A DNA stretch of 64,000 nt, taken from IMG/VR virus record IMGVR_UViG_3300006752_006525, positions 33,320 through 97,319 of that record; one strand, written 5' to 3'. Positions 24,474 to 32,588 of the stretch are shown piece by piece; the first letter of the stretch is position 1; the number at the start of each line of letters is the position of its first letter. The DNA is from a virus. The position numbers and the translations under genes are program-made. The notes under the pieces were generated by a model, which saw only the letters and a program-made list of their open reading frames with translations, did not search any database and was not told the DNA's origin.

Positions 24474-26033
24474 ATGGATTTAGGCAAGAGACAGAGAGAC
24501 TATGCAGTTTATCTCCCTGCGATTAGTAGTTTCTATGTAAAACAAGTAGACAAGATTGTGAACAAAGTTCCACAAGACAGCAGAACTCCTGCAGGCTTTG
24601 AACACGGTAATGAAGGTCTTGACTTCCTAAAGCCTAAAGATACATACTATCATTATCCTTGGGGTCTATATTCTGCAGGTCATGCTCATTTAGACATTGA
24701 CAAAAGTCATGCCGATGAGCCAATGATACAAGACAGAGATAGAAATGACACATTAATTTTAGGTGACAGTGGTGGATTCCAAATTGCTACTGGTGTACTA
24801 AAACTAGATTGGGCTAACGCAAAGGATCCACTTGATCCTGCTCGAACTGCGATCTGCGAGAAGATATTGCGTTGGCTCGAACACACCGCAGATTGGAGTA
24901 TGACACTTGATATTCCAGCATTTGCCGCAGTTGAGCCTCTCAGCAGTAAAACTGGGTTGACATCTTTTGATGATACATTAGATATCAGTCTACTAAACCT
25001 GGACTACTTTGTTCGTAATCGAGTACCAGGTGCAACCAAGTTCCTTAATGTATTAAGTGGTACAGATGAGGCCACAAGTAAAACTTGGTATGAAGCAGTT
25101 AAGAGCTTCAGTCAACCGCAGTTTACTGCTGACGCATACGGTGATGCCAATAGGGCATTAGAAGGATATGCCTTTGCTGGTATTAACATGAAAGACCTTA
25201 GTTGTGTCTTGAATAGGTTACTAGACTTGCGTGAAGATGGATTACTAGAAGGCAAGGATTGGATACACTTCCTTGGTACTGGTAAACTACAATGGGCCTG
25301 TTTCCTAACCAGCATTCAGAGAATGTTACGACAGCACGATAACCCAAACATTACTTTGAGCTTTGACGCGGCATCACCGTTTGTGAATACAGCATATGGA
25401 CAAACGTATGCACATAACTTTTTTGAGCCTGGTAAGTTTGGTTACTTTATGGACAGAGCATTTGATCAACAAGAACTTGTTGGTAGTGATTTGCCTGCTC
25501 CGTTTGGCCACAGTCCTATTATGGAAAGGCTTACAATGGGAGACCTATGTTCAATGGGTCCAGGTGCTCAGGACAAGAACGGTAACTACAAGTTCAGTGA
25601 AGGACAACCACTTACAGATAAGCATGGTGAGCCTAAACTAGATGCAGAAGGCAATCAGTTGTATGCAGAACGTGACAGCACTACTTGGGACACACAAAGT
25701 TATTTGTATTACATGGCTCACAGTGTGTTCAATCACATTGACGCAGTACAAGAAGCAAACAGACTTGCTGACGTAGAACGTACAAGAGAATCAGTACACT
25801 ATACACAGTGGCGTAAACCTACAAAGAAAAGCAGTAAAGCACAAGAGGTATCACCTTACGTGCCAGTTAACTTGTTCTTCTTTGATAGTTTTGTTAAAGA
25901 TGTATTAGACCCTGCGTGTAGTGAACCGAGAAAACTAATCAAAGACTACAAGGAAATGTTAGATTCATTCAGTGTAGGCGGCGAAGCAGAAGATACTAAA
26001 GAAGAGGTGTTAAATGAGTTTTTTGAATTTTAA
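24474..26033 (+). CDS. dpdA: DpdA-like DNA transglycosylase (TGT superfamily), 519 aa
   Basis: DSGGFQ at residue 98 is the signature of tRNA-guanine transglycosylases and phage DpdA. FLGTGK near residue 265 and SFDAASPFVNTAYG, with D298, match the region of the nucleophilic Asp in archaeal-type TGT. DpdA enzymes swap guanine in DNA for a 7-deazaguanine. FolE and QueE are encoded 8-10 kb downstream. The C-terminus is EVLNEFFEF, almost the same nine residues as the phage DNA polymerase tail, suggesting clamp binding. A roughly 50-residue insert near 365-415 and a Lys/Ser-rich linker near 445 are visible. An RNA (tRNA) substrate cannot be excluded by motif alone. Confidence 0.78.
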   Translation: MDLGKRQRDYAVYLPAISSFYVKQVDKIVNKVPQDSRTPAGFEHGNEGLDFLKPKDTYYHYPWGLYSAGHAHLDIDKSHADEPMIQDRDRNDTLILGDSGGFQIATGVLKLDWANAKDPLDPARTAICEKILRWLEHTADWSMTLDIPAFAAVEPLSSKTGLTSFDDTLDISLLNLDYFVRNRVPGATKFLNVLSGTDEATSKTWYEAVKSFSQPQFTADAYGDANRALEGYAFAGINMKDLSCVLNRLLDLREDGLLEGKDWIHFLGTGKLQWACFLTSIQRMLRQHDNPNITLSFDAASPFVNTAYGQTYAHNFFEPGKFGYFMDRAFDQQELVGSDLPAPFGHSPIMERLTMGDLCSMGPGAQDKNGNYKFSEGQPLTDKHGEPKLDAEGNQLYAERDSTTWDTQSYLYYMAHSVFNHIDAVQEANRLADVERTRESVHYTQWRKPTKKSSKAQEVSPYVPVNLFFFDSFVKDVLDPACSEPRKLIKDYKEMLDSFSVGGEAEDTKEEVLNEFFEF

Positions 26034-26382
26034 GAATCCTTTTAAGAAGACTGTTAAAGTTAATGGTTTAATAAAAGGCGATGTCCAGATGTTTGATAAT
26101 GCTATTAGACAATGGCATCATGATAGAAATTTAATTGATGGTAGTACTGATAAAGATCAAGTACTTAAATTAATGCAGGAGTTAGGCGAACTGTCTGATA
26201 ATTGTTGCAAGGGTAAAGACATGCGTGATGACCTAGGTGACATGATGGTAGTAATGCTTAATATTATGGAACGCAATGGCTACTCATTAGAAGGTTGCCT
26301 TGCACAGGCATATGGTGACATCAAAGACCGTAAAGGTAAAATGGTAGATGGTATCTTTGTCAAGGAAGAAGACTATCTATGA
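26014..26382 (+). CDS. mazG: MazG-like nucleotide pyrophosphohydrolase, 122 aa
   Basis: The E-x-x-E pair in LMQELGELSDN and the downstream D-D-L-G-D of MRDDLGDMMV form the metal site of the MazG/all-alpha NTP-PPase fold. Such enzymes hydrolyse (d)NTPs or ppGpp and are common in marine phages. The start overlaps the DpdA-like gene by 20 bases, so the two are co-expressed. It could clean the nucleotide pool during replication; the substrate is unknown. Confidence 0.8.
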   Translation: MSFLNFKNPFKKTVKVNGLIKGDVQMFDNAIRQWHHDRNLIDGSTDKDQVLKLMQELGELSDNCCKGKDMRDDLGDMMVVMLNIMERNGYSLEGCLAQAYGDIKDRKGKMVDGIFVKEEDYL

Positions 26383-26567
26383 CTAGGATTATTGTTGGGT
26401 TGTATACCAACGAGGGACACGATGTTGTATTCGAAGAACACAGCGACAGCGAAGTGCAGGTAACAGAAACATATAATGGTAACACAATGCCAACTGTGAT
26501 TGTTAATCTTGCTGATGCTAAAGCAAAACAAGATCAACTATCAGCATTAGGTTATCAGTTGGTATGA
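26379..26567 (+). CDS. Hypothetical protein, 62 aa
   Basis: The start overlaps the previous stop by four bases (ATGA). Small beta-type domain; ends LSALGYQLV. No family recognised; co-translated with mazG. Confidence 0.65.
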   Translation: MTRIIVGLYTNEGHDVVFEEHSDSEVQVTETYNGNTMPTVIVNLADAKAKQDQLSALGYQLV

Positions 26568-26749
26568 AAACTATCAGAGCAACTATCACAGTAGAAATTC
26601 CGTACAGTAATGAACTTATGAACTATGGTGATAAGTTGAGCGATAAGTTAAAGCAAGTAATTGCAGATACAGATTTTATATCACACGAAACTCAGGCAGG
26701 TGATTTACAACCTTGTACAAGACCAGTTATAAGAGTAACAGATGAATAG
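26564..26749 (+). CDS. Hypothetical protein, 61 aa
   Basis: Four-base overlap with the previous gene. Begins MKTIRATITVEIPYSNELM, a beta strand then helix; no motif recognised. Confidence 0.65.
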   Translation: MKTIRATITVEIPYSNELMNYGDKLSDKLKQVIADTDFISHETQAGDLQPCTRPVIRVTDE

Positions 26750-27254
26750 AGAAGGACACACAATAGACACAAAGTTCTTTATAGGCACTGAAGTAGAGCA
26801 TAGCCCTGCTTATGGTCAGAGAACATTGTTTGTTATTGGACCACAACCTTACAAAGAAGTATTAGCAAGGGCATTGAATAATAACTGTCCTCACATATAC
26901 TTAGGTGCTAATCAAAGTTTTGACATCAGCACAGAACATGCTAAACAAGAATGGGACTTTATGTTAAACAAACTTGTAGTTGATACAGGTATTTGGGTAA
27001 CACTTGACTTTGATGTAAAACATGTTGAATGGGTACTCGATAGTGGTATGACAGAGTATAACACTTTTATACCAATGATGAGTTGTAAGTTACCATTTAT
27101 AAATCAATTAGGATACAATGCATGTCTCAAATTAGATGACATGGATTTCAAAGCAACAAACCCAGGTGTATGGACACACAGAGTACACGACTTGATGGAT
27201 AGGAAAGTATTCACCGATTGGACCAAGTACACCAAAGATGAGGTAATAGAGTAA
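26742..27254 (+). CDS. Hypothetical phage protein, 170 aa
   Basis: Overlaps the previous gene by eight bases. Several hydrophobic beta strands (TLFVIGPQ, HIYLGANQSF, IWVTLDFDVKHVEWVLDSG, FIPMMSCKLP) alternate with helices, suggesting an alpha/beta domain. I recognise no catalytic motif. Its place among replication and nucleotide genes is the only functional hint. Confidence 0.7.
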   Translation: MNREGHTIDTKFFIGTEVEHSPAYGQRTLFVIGPQPYKEVLARALNNNCPHIYLGANQSFDISTEHAKQEWDFMLNKLVVDTGIWVTLDFDVKHVEWVLDSGMTEYNTFIPMMSCKLPFINQLGYNACLKLDDMDFKATNPGVWTHRVHDLMDRKVFTDWTKYTKDEVIE

Positions 27255-27268
27255 TCGAGGAAGATACT

Positions 27269-27436
27269 ATGAAAAGAGATGAAAGAATGTATAAGTCTAC
27301 AAAAGCAAGACAAAAACGCAGACTAGTAAAAGCAATCAGAGCAAAAATTAAACGTAGTTACTATGCTCACATGCGACATCTCCGAAAGAAGTATCAAAAG
27401 ATCAGAGGAAGACATCATGATGAGGCAACAAATTGA
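27269..27436 (+). CDS. Very basic small protein, 55 aa
   Basis: CGAGGAAG precedes the ATG. Nearly half the residues are Lys, Arg or His, with no acidic cluster except near the ends. It probably binds nucleic acid. The stop overlaps the TTG start of the next gene (TTGA). Confidence 0.6.
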   Translation: MKRDERMYKSTKARQKRRLVKAIRAKIKRSYYAHMRHLRKKYQKIRGRHHDEATN

Positions 27437-27675
27437 CAATAACTGATGTCATAGGATTGATAGGGGTAGCATTATTAATCTACACTTATGCAATGCTACA
27501 GTTTGATAGGATAGACCCTAAAGGATTTTGGTACAGTTTTAATAATATGGTTGTTGCCATACTGGTAACTGTGAGTTTACTCTACAGTTTTAACTTAGCA
27601 AGTATGGTTATAGAAGTATTTTGGTTTAGTCTAAGTGTGTATGGCATTTGGAATTATTATAGGAAGAAGAAATAA
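27433..27675 (+). CDS. Three-helix membrane protein, 80 aa
   Basis: Starts at TTG 27433, overlapping the previous stop by four bases. Three hydrophobic segments near residues 5-22, 37-55 and 57-73, with a basic C-terminal KKK. It resembles small CBU_0592-type membrane proteins of bacteria and phages; function unknown. Confidence 0.65.
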   Translation: MTITDVIGLIGVALLIYTYAMLQFDRIDPKGFWYSFNNMVVAILVTVSLLYSFNLASMVIEVFWFSLSVYGIWNYYRKKK

Positions 27676-27837
27676 ATGGACGGTGTAATATTAGCGGCAG
27701 GTATGGTAGCAAGTTTGATTGCTATTGTGGGTTTACTATTTGGTGCAGAAGGCAGTAAAGGTATTACAGAAGAATACACCACAAAGTCGGGTGTCAAGCA
27801 CACTGCAAAAAAAGATAGAGAGGAACACTTAGTATGA
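27676..27837 (+). CDS. Small membrane-anchored protein, 53 aa
   Basis: The ATG directly follows the previous stop. One N-terminal hydrophobic helix (VILAAGMVASLIAIVGLLFG) and a charged tail. It overlaps the PsiE-like gene by four bases. Confidence 0.6.
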   Translation: MDGVILAAGMVASLIAIVGLLFGAEGSKGITEEYTTKSGVKHTAKKDREEHLV

Positions 27838-28280
27838 GAGAACTATTTGATACTTTACTGAAGCAGGACCACAAGTTACATTGGACCACAGTACTAACTG
27901 AACGTGCAATTATTGCACTGATTGGTTTGTGTACTGTTATGGCCGTAGGTGATTATGTTTATGGCATGTGGTTAATAAAGTCTGTTCAACTAGCAGACTT
28001 GTTTATGTTGTTTATTTTTGCAGAGGTAGTTGCAATGATTGGTGCGTTTTATAATACAGAACGTATTCCTGTAACATTGCCAATAATCATTGCCATTACA
28101 GCACTATGTAGATTAATAGTGTTACACAGCAAAGAAATGGAGAGTTTGGACTTGATTGCTGAGGCAGGAGCCATATTAATCTTAGCAGGTTCGGCTTACT
28201 TGATGAGCCTCAAAGATAAACTCAGTTTAGAAAAATTAAAAATTCAATCTAAGAAAGTAAAGGTTGACAAAAAGAAATAG
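27834..28280 (+). CDS. PsiE-like membrane protein, 148 aa
   Basis: Four hydrophobic segments (about residues 24-42, 52-72, 79-96 and 105-124) and a Lys-rich cytoplasmic tail. The spacing, with LFMLFIFAEVVAMIGAFY in the second helix, resembles the phosphate-starvation-inducible PsiE family. PsiE function is poorly known. A phosphate-stress link would suit a marine phage but is inference. The promoter for the next gene begins inside its 3' end. Confidence 0.55.
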   Translation: MRELFDTLLKQDHKLHWTTVLTERAIIALIGLCTVMAVGDYVYGMWLIKSVQLADLFMLFIFAEVVAMIGAFYNTERIPVTLPIIIAITALCRLIVLHSKEMESLDLIAEAGAILILAGSAYLMSLKDKLSLEKLKIQSKKVKVDKKK

Positions 28281-28291
28281 GTATGTATAAT
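28264..28291 (+). promoter_or_regulatory. Sigma70-type promoter, TTGACA-16-TATAAT
   Basis: Perfect hexamers. The -10 ends seven bases before ATG 28299, the same spacing as at 23450/23458, predicting a leaderless mRNA. Confidence 0.8.
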
Positions 28292-28298
28292 ATATAGT

Positions 28299-28478
28299 AT
28301 GAAGATAAATCTATCGACCAGAAAAGGCAGAACAGAAATTGCCACAGAAATTGACAGTGACTTTGAAACTGAATATGACTGGCAAGAGTTTATGTTAGGC
28401 GTGTTTGATTTTTTATTAGCGGCAGGCGTTGAACTGCCAGATGAAATAGCAGATGCTTTAGACGATTTTAATGATTGA
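28299..28478 (+). CDS. Hypothetical acidic protein, 59 aa, probably leaderless mRNA
   Basis: No ribosome binding site; the ATG lies at the predicted transcription start. Acidic with a central hydrophobic helix (FMLGVFDFLLAAGVELP). Function unknown. Overlaps the next gene by eight bases. Confidence 0.65.
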   Translation: MKINLSTRKGRTEIATEIDSDFETEYDWQEFMLGVFDFLLAAGVELPDEIADALDDFND

Positions 28479-28566
28479 GTTATTATTGTGGAGTCTAATA
28501 GTTATTACATGGTTAAGTTATGGAATGCATGTGATAAGAGAATACATAAGGCATCACAGTGAATAG
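28471..28566 (+). CDS. Single-helix membrane peptide, 31 aa
   Basis: Overlaps the previous gene by eight bases. One hydrophobic helix (LLLWSLIVITWLSYGMHV) followed by a basic tail. Confidence 0.5.
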   Translation: MIELLLWSLIVITWLSYGMHVIREYIRHHSE

Positions 28567-28574
28567 GAGAATTT

Positions 28575-28985
28575 ATGATTGAACCACATATGAAAAAGCC
28601 ACCTTTATTTAGAAGGGCAGTAATGAATACTGTTTGGTTATGGAGACGTATAATGAGTCTCAAATATAATCCACTAGGCAAGATTCCAGACCCAAGTCTG
28701 CAGACTTACTTTATGTTAGTGCTGTTTACTATTTGGAGTGTATGGTTTGGTTTCTTAGCATCAAGTTACCTAGGCTGGTTTGGCTATAGTACTGTAGCAA
28801 GTATTATTATTCATGCCGCTATATTGGTACCATTGGCAATGACTAATGCAATCTTTATTGATGCAGAACGTGATGGTCATAAGTGGCTAAAAGAATGGAA
28901 AGAAGAACACAATAGATGGACTATTGTTACCAATAGACTCAAGACAAAGAACTTGACTATATGGGATCCGAGCAAGGAGGCGTAA
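28575..28985 (+). CDS. Two-helix membrane protein, 136 aa
   Basis: AATAGGAGA precedes the ATG. Basic N-terminus, hydrophobic segments at about residues 45-66 and 73-95, then a charged soluble tail (KWLKEWKEEHNRW). No family recognised. Confidence 0.65.
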   Translation: MIEPHMKKPPLFRRAVMNTVWLWRRIMSLKYNPLGKIPDPSLQTYFMLVLFTIWSVWFGFLASSYLGWFGYSTVASIIIHAAILVPLAMTNAIFIDAERDGHKWLKEWKEEHNRWTIVTNRLKTKNLTIWDPSKEA

Positions 28986-29167
28986 TGGCAATATCAGATG
29001 AAATGAGAGAACAACTTGAACAGGTTGTTCAGTATGGTGATCAAATCAAAGCAATGTTTGCAGAACAAGACGACGTTGACTATGAGATTGGTGACTACGA
29101 TGAACCTATCACACAACTGCTAGGACACATGAATGAAGTCATGGAATCAATAGACGGAGGTTGGTAG
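28985..29167 (+). CDS. Small acidic protein, 60 aa
   Basis: ATG 28985 overlaps the previous stop by one base (TAATG) with AAGGAGGCG upstream; a longer frame from 28961 is less likely. Acidic helical protein; no motif. Confidence 0.65.
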   Translation: MAISDEMREQLEQVVQYGDQIKAMFAEQDDVDYEIGDYDEPITQLLGHMNEVMESIDGGW

Positions 29168-29598
29168 TGAGAAGTATTTGGGTAACGTTTACTAAAGAGG
29201 GTATTCACAAGTACCCTGCCGCCTTAGATGATCCTAAGTTAGCAACAGGCGATTGGGACGATGTATCCTTTTTAGGATATCCACATAGACACACCTTTCA
29301 CTTTAAGGTGTGGCTCGAAGTGTTCCATGATGACAGAGACGTAGAATTTATACAGTTTAAGAGATGGATGGAAAGACTGTATGCACAAGACACATTGCAA
29401 TTAGATTACAAGAGTTGTGAAATGATTGCAGACGATTTAGCGAGTGAGATACAAGCAAAGTATCCTGATCGCTGGATTAAGATTTCGGTAGCCGAAGATA
29501 ATGAAAACGGTTGCGAAATGGAGTATCCAATAAATTATATGGATGGTCCAAACTTTGATGCTGATGGTATCGAAGAAGTATTTGATAGTCTAAAATAA
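29167..29598 (+). CDS. queD: QueD/6-pyruvoyl-tetrahydropterin synthase-like protein, 143 aa
   Basis: GTG 29167 overlaps the previous stop by one base (TAGTG). H14, H40 and H42 (PHRHTFHFKV) match the three zinc histidines of QueD/PTPS (H-then-HGH). DVEFIQFK near residue 58 parallels the V-D-F-x-x-L-K region, DYKSCEMIADDLASEI parallels the N-P-T-x-E-x-x-A region, and VAEDNENG parallels the late V-x-E-T segment. The catalytic Cys expected between H14 and H40 is absent. QueD makes carboxy-tetrahydropterin for 7-deazaguanine synthesis. FolE and QueE in the window support the role; the fold assignment is by eye. Confidence 0.5.
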   Translation: MRSIWVTFTKEGIHKYPAALDDPKLATGDWDDVSFLGYPHRHTFHFKVWLEVFHDDRDVEFIQFKRWMERLYAQDTLQLDYKSCEMIADDLASEIQAKYPDRWIKISVAEDNENGCEMEYPINYMDGPNFDADGIEEVFDSLK

Positions 29599-29608
29599 GG
29601 AGAAAACT

Positions 29609-29791
29609 ATGAGTTCAGAAATACATTTACAAATCAAAGCCGCAATGGATACTTACTTAGAGGAAAGTTCTAAGTTTGAAGACAAAGGTGTAAAGGCCGC
29701 GGCTACTAGAGCACGTGGTGCTTTGATGGAATTAACTAAACTTGCAAAAGCAAGACGTGGTGAAATCCAAGACAAAAAGAATGCAATGTAA
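29609..29791 (+). CDS. Small histone-like or hypothetical protein, 60 aa
   Basis: TAAGGAGAAAAC precedes the ATG. Helical, with Ala/Lys/Arg-rich KAAATRARGALMELTKLAKARR near the middle, similar in look to short histone H1-like or DNA-binding proteins of phages. Function inferred from composition only. Confidence 0.55.
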   Translation: MSSEIHLQIKAAMDTYLEESSKFEDKGVKAAATRARGALMELTKLAKARRGEIQDKKNAM

Positions 29792-29958
29792 TGACAAAGA
29801 AGAAGGCAAACACTAGCTCAACACCTAAAGTTATTAGCAAAAATGAGGCTGACAAAATGGACAACTATGTTCAAAGTCTCGAAGATGAAGTAACTCATGT
29901 TGTTGACTATGGTGACATAGCAGAACCAAAAAAGAAACGAGGTAAAAAGAAGAAATGA
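29791..29958 (+). CDS. Small charged protein, 55 aa
   Basis: ATG overlaps the previous stop by one base (TAATG). Lys-rich at both ends with an acidic middle. Overlaps the glycosyltransferase start by four bases. Confidence 0.55.
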   Translation: MTKKKANTSSTPKVISKNEADKMDNYVQSLEDEVTHVVDYGDIAEPKKKRGKKKK

Positions 29959-31163
29959 GAAAACTGTTTTATATGGGACTTGAGTCCTACGAGGCACGAT
30001 ATACACTTCAGTTACAAGACTGGAATGAACGAGTATTCAAACGCAGAGGCATTGACTATGAGATCATTACAGGTGAAGAGCTGGATAACAGCAAGGCTAT
30101 TGTAACAGGTAGTGTGTTAGATGCACATGGGCGTTCCTATTACAGTTTGTCTCAGACTATGAACCTTGTTCAAATGATGAAGAACGGCGAACTAACAAAC
30201 GAGGATGTTATCTTTTATGAAGATATGTTTACTCCTGGTATTGAATGTTTGCCTTACATCATGGATCAGTCACCGCCAGAATACAGACCCAAAGTGTATT
30301 TGCGTTTCCTTGCACAAACTACAGACCCAGATGACTTCCTTATTAGAGAAGGAATGTTCCACTGGATGCGTAAGTATGAGGAAATGGTAGATCACGTAGT
30401 AAGTGGTATTATGGTAGCGAATGAAGAGTTTGCCGCACACTTGCGTATTGCTGGATTGTTAGCACCTATTTATGTAACTGGCTTGCCATATGGTAAAGAA
30501 GAAGTACAAGGTAGGGTTGATCACAGCACACCATTGCATAAAAGAAAGAAGCGTGTAGCCTTTGCCGCACGTTGGGATGACGAGAAGCAACCTAACTTCT
30601 ATATGGATCTTGCAGAAGCATACTACAAGATTGATCCTGAAGTAGAGTTTGCAGTATTTTGCGGACACCCAGAACTAAAGAGCAACAGGCAAGAGTATGT
30701 TGATAGGGCATTAGCCTATGAAGGTGGTCACAACAGACTCGGTGATGCAAACTTCAAAGTCTACACAGGCTTAAAGAAGAATGACTACTATAATTTACTT
30801 GCAGACAGCCAGGTGCTGTTCAATTGTGCATTGCAGGATTGGACCAGCAACACTGTAAGTGAAGCGGATACCATGGGGGCATTAACACTGTTTCCTGCTT
30901 ACAGAAGTTTCCCAGAAGTATTTGCAAATAACCATAACCACTTGTATGCTCCTTGGAGTATTGATGATGCAGTAAACAAATTGCAGAATATGTTTGCCAA
31001 CATCGAAGCCAAAGACCTCAGTGGTTATAACTTAGGAAAAATATCAGACTACCAGAATGGTACTATCGATAGAACGTTAGATATTATGATGGGCAACGGA
31101 GAGCAATATGCAAGGAACGAATGGGACTTCCGTAGACATGTTGCTATAAACAAATATGAGTGA
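29955..31163 (+). CDS. Putative glycosyltransferase (GT-B type), 402 aa
   Basis: Two halves are visible. The N-terminal domain has an acidic/aromatic stretch and VVSGIMVANEEFA. In the C-terminal domain, KKRVAFAARWDDEKQPNFYMDLAEAY resembles the donor-domain opening of GT4-like enzymes. FAVFCGHPE and KVYTGLKKNDYYNLLADSQVLFNCALQDWTS then match the later GT-B pattern with a Glu-type motif (SEADTMGAL). It overlaps the GalE-like gene by eight bases, so it may use its sugar nucleotide. The acceptor (DNA base, fibre or host glycan) is unknown. Confidence 0.65.
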   Translation: MRKLFYMGLESYEARYTLQLQDWNERVFKRRGIDYEIITGEELDNSKAIVTGSVLDAHGRSYYSLSQTMNLVQMMKNGELTNEDVIFYEDMFTPGIECLPYIMDQSPPEYRPKVYLRFLAQTTDPDDFLIREGMFHWMRKYEEMVDHVVSGIMVANEEFAAHLRIAGLLAPIYVTGLPYGKEEVQGRVDHSTPLHKRKKRVAFAARWDDEKQPNFYMDLAEAYYKIDPEVEFAVFCGHPELKSNRQEYVDRALAYEGGHNRLGDANFKVYTGLKKNDYYNLLADSQVLFNCALQDWTSNTVSEADTMGALTLFPAYRSFPEVFANNHNHLYAPWSIDDAVNKLQNMFANIEAKDLSGYNLGKISDYQNGTIDRTLDIMMGNGEQYARNEWDFRRHVAINKYE

Positions 31164-32124
31164 AGCAAAAACAATCTTAGTAACAGGAGGTAGCGGATAC
31201 ATTGGTGGGCAAGTTTGTCGACTACTTGTAGATGCAGGCCACAATGTTATTAACGTAGACAGGCGTAAGAGCGACATACCAGGTGTTACACTATATCCTT
31301 TCGATATAGATAACCACCAACTAAAAGGTGTTATCCAACTTACAAAGCCAGATACCATTATGCACTTTGCCGCAGACCATGAAGTTGGTCGTAGCATGAG
31401 TGAACCAGGAGTGTTCTATTGGAACAACGTGGCTAACACTATTGCATTGTTAAATCATGCAGTAGAGGCTGGTGTACAGAACTTTATCTTTAGCAGTTCA
31501 AGTTCAGTGTATGGGGATATAGATAACTTCCCAACCACAGAAGACACACCAAAGTCACCTGTTAGTTCTTATGGAATGAGCAAAAGTATTATTGAAGATA
31601 TACTACCAGACTATAAACGAGCATACGGTCTTAACTATGCCGCTCTGAGGTACTTCAATGCCGCTGGTGCAAGTCCAGACAACACACATGGTTACATGCA
31701 AGAAAAGGCTTCTCACATTGTCCCAATCATTAGCAGAAAGATACTTGCTGGTGAAGTTGTAGAAGTGTTTGGTAACGACTATAACACAGAAGATGGTACA
31801 TGCGAACGTGACTACACTCACATGTTTGACATTGCCACAGCACATTTGGCCGCTGATTACTACCTGTCTGATGGTGGAGAAGGTGGCATATTTAACATTG
31901 GTGCAGGTAACAGCATGAGTGTTTTACAAGTAATAAATGCATTTGAAAGAGTGCTAGGCAAAACTGTACACTATGAATTTGTACCAAGACGTGATGGTGA
32001 TGCACCTAAGACGTTTGCAGACAACACAAAGGCACGTGAAGCATTTGGTTGGACTCCAATGTTTGGTTTAGATGAAATAGTTGAACATTCGTTTGCATGG
32101 GAAGAGAAGAACTTTAAGAAATGA
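31156..32124 (+). CDS. GalE-like NAD-dependent sugar-nucleotide epimerase, 322 aa
   Basis: TGGSGYIGGQV at residues 10-20 is the Rossmann G-x-x-G-x-x-G. FSSSSSVYG carries the catalytic Ser/Thr region and Y-G-M-S-K the Y-x3-K pair. LRYFNAAGASPD and RDYTHMFDIA are typical of UDP-glucose 4-epimerases. Length fits the family (about 330-340). It likely converts UDP-Glc/UDP-Gal or the N-acetyl forms for the upstream glycosyltransferase. Confidence 0.88.
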   Translation: MSEAKTILVTGGSGYIGGQVCRLLVDAGHNVINVDRRKSDIPGVTLYPFDIDNHQLKGVIQLTKPDTIMHFAADHEVGRSMSEPGVFYWNNVANTIALLNHAVEAGVQNFIFSSSSSVYGDIDNFPTTEDTPKSPVSSYGMSKSIIEDILPDYKRAYGLNYAALRYFNAAGASPDNTHGYMQEKASHIVPIISRKILAGEVVEVFGNDYNTEDGTCERDYTHMFDIATAHLAADYYLSDGGEGGIFNIGAGNSMSVLQVINAFERVLGKTVHYEFVPRRDGDAPKTFADNTKAREAFGWTPMFGLDEIVEHSFAWEEKNFKK

Positions 32125-32588
32125 ATAGTTACGAATATATAAGTCAGGACTTAATGAAAACGTATTACAAATCTGTAATACAAAAGATGGCACAAAGCAA
32201 TTACAAACCAGATTTGGTTATAGGGTTACTTCGAGGTGGTGCTGAGATGGCTGTGAATTTCAGTCACTACTTTGATGTACCTTGTGAAATTATCAAGTGG
32301 CAGTTACGTGACAGCAACAAAGATATTGATAAAGAATTACTTGCTGAAATTATAAAAAGCAATTCGCATTCTAATATTTTAGTTGTAGATGATTTGTGTG
32401 ACACAGGTGCGGCATTACAAGGCGTTGATGATGTCTTCTCTGATGCACACTTCTTAGGTGATGTTTCCTATGCTGTATGTATAGAAAACATTGATAATGA
32501 TTTCAACATTGATTTTACTGCTAGACAGATTAGTAGAAATGTTGATGAACAATGGTTTGTATTTCCATGTGAGAGTTGGTGGTTATGA
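32121..32588 (+). CDS. Phosphoribosyltransferase-like protein, 155 aa
   Basis: NILVVDDLCDTGAAL near residues 88-102 is the PRPP-binding loop of type I phosphoribosyltransferases, and VIGLLRGGAEMAVNFSHYF fits the PPi loop. It resembles purine (xanthine/hypoxanthine) enzymes. It overlaps galE by four bases. Near deazaguanine genes, it might recycle purine bases released by base exchange; that is inference. Confidence 0.8.
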   Translation: MNSYEYISQDLMKTYYKSVIQKMAQSNYKPDLVIGLLRGGAEMAVNFSHYFDVPCEIIKWQLRDSNKDIDKELLAEIIKSNSHSNILVVDDLCDTGAALQGVDDVFSDAHFLGDVSYAVCIENIDNDFNIDFTARQISRNVDEQWFVFPCESWWL

